Shown piece by piece: positions 61,465 to 64,000 of a stretch of 64,000 nt of DNA. Below the pieces are notes generated by a model. It ran no database searches. It had not been told where the DNA came from and saw only the letters and a list, made by a program, of their open reading frames with translations. The translations under genes were made by a program, and so were the position numbers. The DNA lies in assembly GCA_029204225.1 (NCBI GenBank), contig MU832088.1, positions 1 through 64,000 on the forward strand. Reading direction: 5' to 3'. The DNA comes from Diphasiastrum complanatum. Lineage: Eukaryota > Streptophyta > Lycopodiopsida > Lycopodiales > Lycopodiaceae. The first letter of the stretch is position 1. Each line of letters opens with the position of its first letter.

Positions 61465-62080
61465 CACTACCACACCAATGACACAGCGACATTTATGCAT
61501 ATAGTAGCAACGGATACAATGTGCACAATCGTCCCTATAAACGTCACTATCTTCTTTTTTAAGCGTCGCTACTGAACCGTCGCTTAGCCACAGTTATAGC
61601 GACATATCAGCGACAAAAATAACAAAACTAGCGACATTTAAACGTCTTTCGGTGACACATAATTCGTCGTTGCGTGTCTCTAAATATGTCACCAACGATT
61701 ATTGTCACGAATCGGTGCCGCGTGACGGACAGTTCAAATTATAAGTAAGTCTCGCCCAATGACGATTTAGCGTTGTTATAATGTCGAATCAAATTCGAGC
61801 ACGAAATTGAACAAAGTGGATCGTCGCGCGGCGACAATTACAAATGTCGCAAGAACGTCGCAAACACTCTCGAGTCTGATTTCTGTGCAAAATATATAGT
61901 GTTGTCGGGAGACAATTGTACGTCGCCCCACAACATTTGTTGAATTTTACAAAAAAAAAAAAAAAAAAAACTTTAGCAACGTTTGTGTGACGCATACTTT
62001 AGCGTCGCACAAATGTCGCTAGCATTTTTTTAGGGTTTAGAGGAACGTCACCAAGTGACATTTAGTTTGGATTCAAAAAA
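61465..62080 (+). mobile_element. CACTA-like terminal region with GCGAC sub-terminal repeats
   Basis: A possible terminal repeat CACTACCACACCAATG starts at 61,465. It is followed by more than a dozen GCGAC/GTCGC words in both orientations over about 570 bp (for example TAGCGACATTT and CGTCGCTAC). Plant CACTA elements have CACTA ends and dense, mixed-orientation sub-terminal repeats of this sort. No transposase or second end is visible. Confidence 0.5.
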
Positions 62081-63054
62081 AAATATTGGGTCCCACGAGT
62101 GCTCATTTCCACCTGCAAGGCCCCATTTGTTTTGGTTGGGAGTACATATATGTGAGCGACCTCTCTCGTTTTTGAGAGAATTCTTGTGCTATTTTTGAGG
62201 TGAGCACTAGCATTAATCAAAATTGCTCACGTGTGCTACGTATTCTAAATCATAATGTGCATGTATGTGTATTCTATATACAAAAAAAATATTTACATTT
62301 TTACATGTGCAGCTTCAATTTTCATCTGAGAAGAAGGCATCACCTCTGCAAATGCCTTCTTCCTCGTCGTCATCCCCCCCGCCGCTGCCGCCAGTCCCCT
62401 CCGTCGTCGTTGCCATCCCCTACTCCTACGCAAGTTCTTGATCAATCTGCTCCTCTTGCTCTTGATCAATCTGCACATGCAATCACAAGTACTTTGTGAA
62501 ATTTGAATGCAATGCAATCATATTTTAACTACACATGAGGTACTTTGTGAAAGTTGAATGCAATAACTAAAGAGTAGTTTCAACTAAAAGTCAAAAATTG
62601 TTTATTAGGGAATAACTTAGGGTCTACCTGATCAATTGAAAAGATGTCTCTACTATCCAATCCTCTGCGCATGTTCTCGAAATTACAATCGTAGCAGAGT
62701 TTATATTCTTCAATTGGCTCTCTGCCATAGATCGTACTCTGTAGCATCAAAAAAACTTGCTAGCAATTAAGCTATGAATATAACTTAGTTGACTTCAACT
62801 ATAAATAGAACTTAACAATGAATTTAGGGTTAAAAATTACTCACAAAATAATCTACAAAACGTTGTTCCCCCCCAAAGCCAAGATGACTGATACTATTCA
62901 TGCTCAATCTTACTCTTGCGGCTTCCTTATGCTTGTCATATTGATGGGGGGTTTTCCTAAACCATCTACAAGTATTCGACCTAAAATGATTTTAAAATCA
63001 CAAAGATCCAAACTCTATACTTGAAACTACAAGATTTGGGCTAGAAACACCTCC
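62081..63054. other. short open frame downstream of the CACTA-like end; otherwise no gene
   Basis: An ATG at 62,352 opens a 29-codon Ser/Pro/Val frame (MPSSSSSSPPPLPPVPSVVV). A 14-bp word, CTTGATCAATCTGC, is repeated in tandem-like fashion near 62,438-62,475. It could be a first exon of the CACTA-like element, but this is weak. The stretch up to 63,054 may be the leader of the minus-strand LTR element. Confidence 0.3.
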
Positions 63055-63720
63055 TGATACCATGTGAAAAATATAGACCCAAAATACATTCAATGGATCA
63101 ACAAGATCTTAGCCAAATTTGGTTGCACATCTAGAAATAGTTAGAAGATAGAAATCACTTTCTTTATCCATGCTAGAAGTTAGAAATGCATAATTATTTG
63201 ATCATAGACACTTAGATATGACTTAGTATTATCCTTGTATGTACAGAAGCAGTACAATATTGTCCTTCACACATGTGGAAGCAAGATCTACAATTAAATC
63301 AGCATTCTACCCATAGAAAACCAAGATATCAAGAGAAATACACATGAGATGGACATAGAATCACGAGAGATGAATTCTCCTCATCAAAAGAGAATACAAT
63401 GATATGTTATCCACACTGCTACTGCTATTTATAGCTTCTCAAATGTCATTTGGCCAATTGCCCTAAACTTGTCCTAAATGGTAATTTCTTGGTATCTCAC
63501 CAAATGACCTAGAAATTCTATTCTAGATGTAATGTATGAAAATTAGCCAATTCCAATGAACCCATCCACTTATCTACTTGCCAAAAATAGTACAAACACT
63601 ATTTAGGCCTTTACTGACAAATATGAACTTAATTCTAAGTTGATATTTCATTTTGGCCTCCAAAATGCCAAATAAAAAACCAAACTAGTTGACAATGTTT
63701 CACAGTCTTCTCTTTTTTAA
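63055..63720 (-). mobile_element. copia-type LTR, minus strand, with primer site and TATA box
   Basis: The minus strand reads …TTTTCACA followed by TGGTATCAGGAGG (63,062-63,050), a Met-tRNA-like primer site. So the LTR runs from 63,063 upward. The TATA element CTATAAATAG lies near 63,428-63,437. The far edge is estimated. It is related to the plus-strand copy at 63,790. Confidence 0.65.
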
Positions 63721-63789
63721 ACTCAAGCAACACATCCTATGGTCCACGATGGATTGATAGTGGGATTCTATCATTTAGAAAAAGTGGAA

Positions 63790-64000
63790 AAATGACATTT
63801 GAGTAGCTATAAATAACAGTAGTAGCATGGAGAACATATCATTGTATTCTCTTTTGGTGTAGGAAATTCATCTCTTTTGGTTCTATGTGCATCTCATGTG
63901 TATTTCTCTTAATATCTTGGTTTTCTATGTGTAGAATGTTGATTTTGTGATTGATCTTGCTTCCATGTTGGCTATACAGTATCCCAACCAGCTATGGCTC
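63790..64000 (+). mobile_element. partial LTR of the same family, plus strand, running off the window
   Basis: From TGACATTTGAGTAGCTATAA onward it matches the reversed LTR at 63,285-63,455, including ATATCATTGTATTCTCTTTT and TCTCATGTGTATTTCTCTT. The two copies are head to head, with about 330 bp between the matching parts. Confidence 0.75.

Overview
This is a stretch of a large, repeat-rich plant nuclear genome. Decayed Ty1/copia and Ty3/gypsy pieces, a LINE, tRNA-derived SINEs, very long (CT)n/(GA)n arrays and widely spaced genes suggest a seed plant with a bloated genome. A gymnosperm is my best guess, but nothing here proves it. Only two convincing host genes are present: an intronless nepenthesin-type aspartic protease (33,939-35,633, +) and a two-exon plant AGC-VIII protein kinase of the D6PK-like type (56,584-58,088, -).

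The most interesting content is an apparently undescribed mobile-element family with three decayed copies: copy 1 at about 5,500-8,950, copy 2 at about 22,422-28,780 and copy 3 at about 44,990-48,840 (reversed). It carries up to four genes. T is a spliced transposase-like protein with a coiled coil and a Cys/His cluster. M is an unknown protein whose 3' end faces T. The third is a spliced fusion of a histone H3-like domain, a basic and proline-rich linker and a C48 (Ulp1-type) cysteine protease. N is an unknown protein at the far end. Copy 2 is bounded by inverted repeats of about 25 bp, and a 381-bp MITE-like element at 19,251-19,631 shares these ends. In copy 3 the H3 domain still starts with the canonical MARTK tail. 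The H3-protease gene diverges there from another gene (X) across a 0.9-kb bidirectional promoter. That promoter holds five CACGTG boxes, two outward TATA boxes, and eleven copies of a 17-bp motif set as inverted pairs with about 80-bp periodicity, in both 5' leaders.

Layout. 0-5.4 kb: copia and gypsy scraps. 5.5-8.95 kb: element copy 1, with a mini-SINE inside T. 9.1-13.2 kb: copia remains. 13.4-16.3 kb: a tandemly duplicated unknown protein family. 16.3-17.1 kb: an LTR remnant. 17-22.4 kb: mostly non-coding, the MITE and a LINE-derived repeat. 22.4-28.8 kb: element copy 2. 29.7-31.8 kb: LINE. 31.8-33.1 kb: microsatellites and a SINE. 33.9-35.6 kb: aspartic protease. 36-44 kb: satellites and LTR scraps. 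44.6-48.8 kb: an LTR piece and element copy 3. 52-53 kb: LINE-derived repeat with a 160-bp (CT)n. 56.6-58.1 kb: kinase. 61.5-62.1 kb: a CACTA-like terminal region. 63.05-64 kb: two LTRs of one family, head to head.

No CRISPR, rRNA or functional tRNA gene was seen. All statements come from reading the sequence and from family knowledge; no database search was run.
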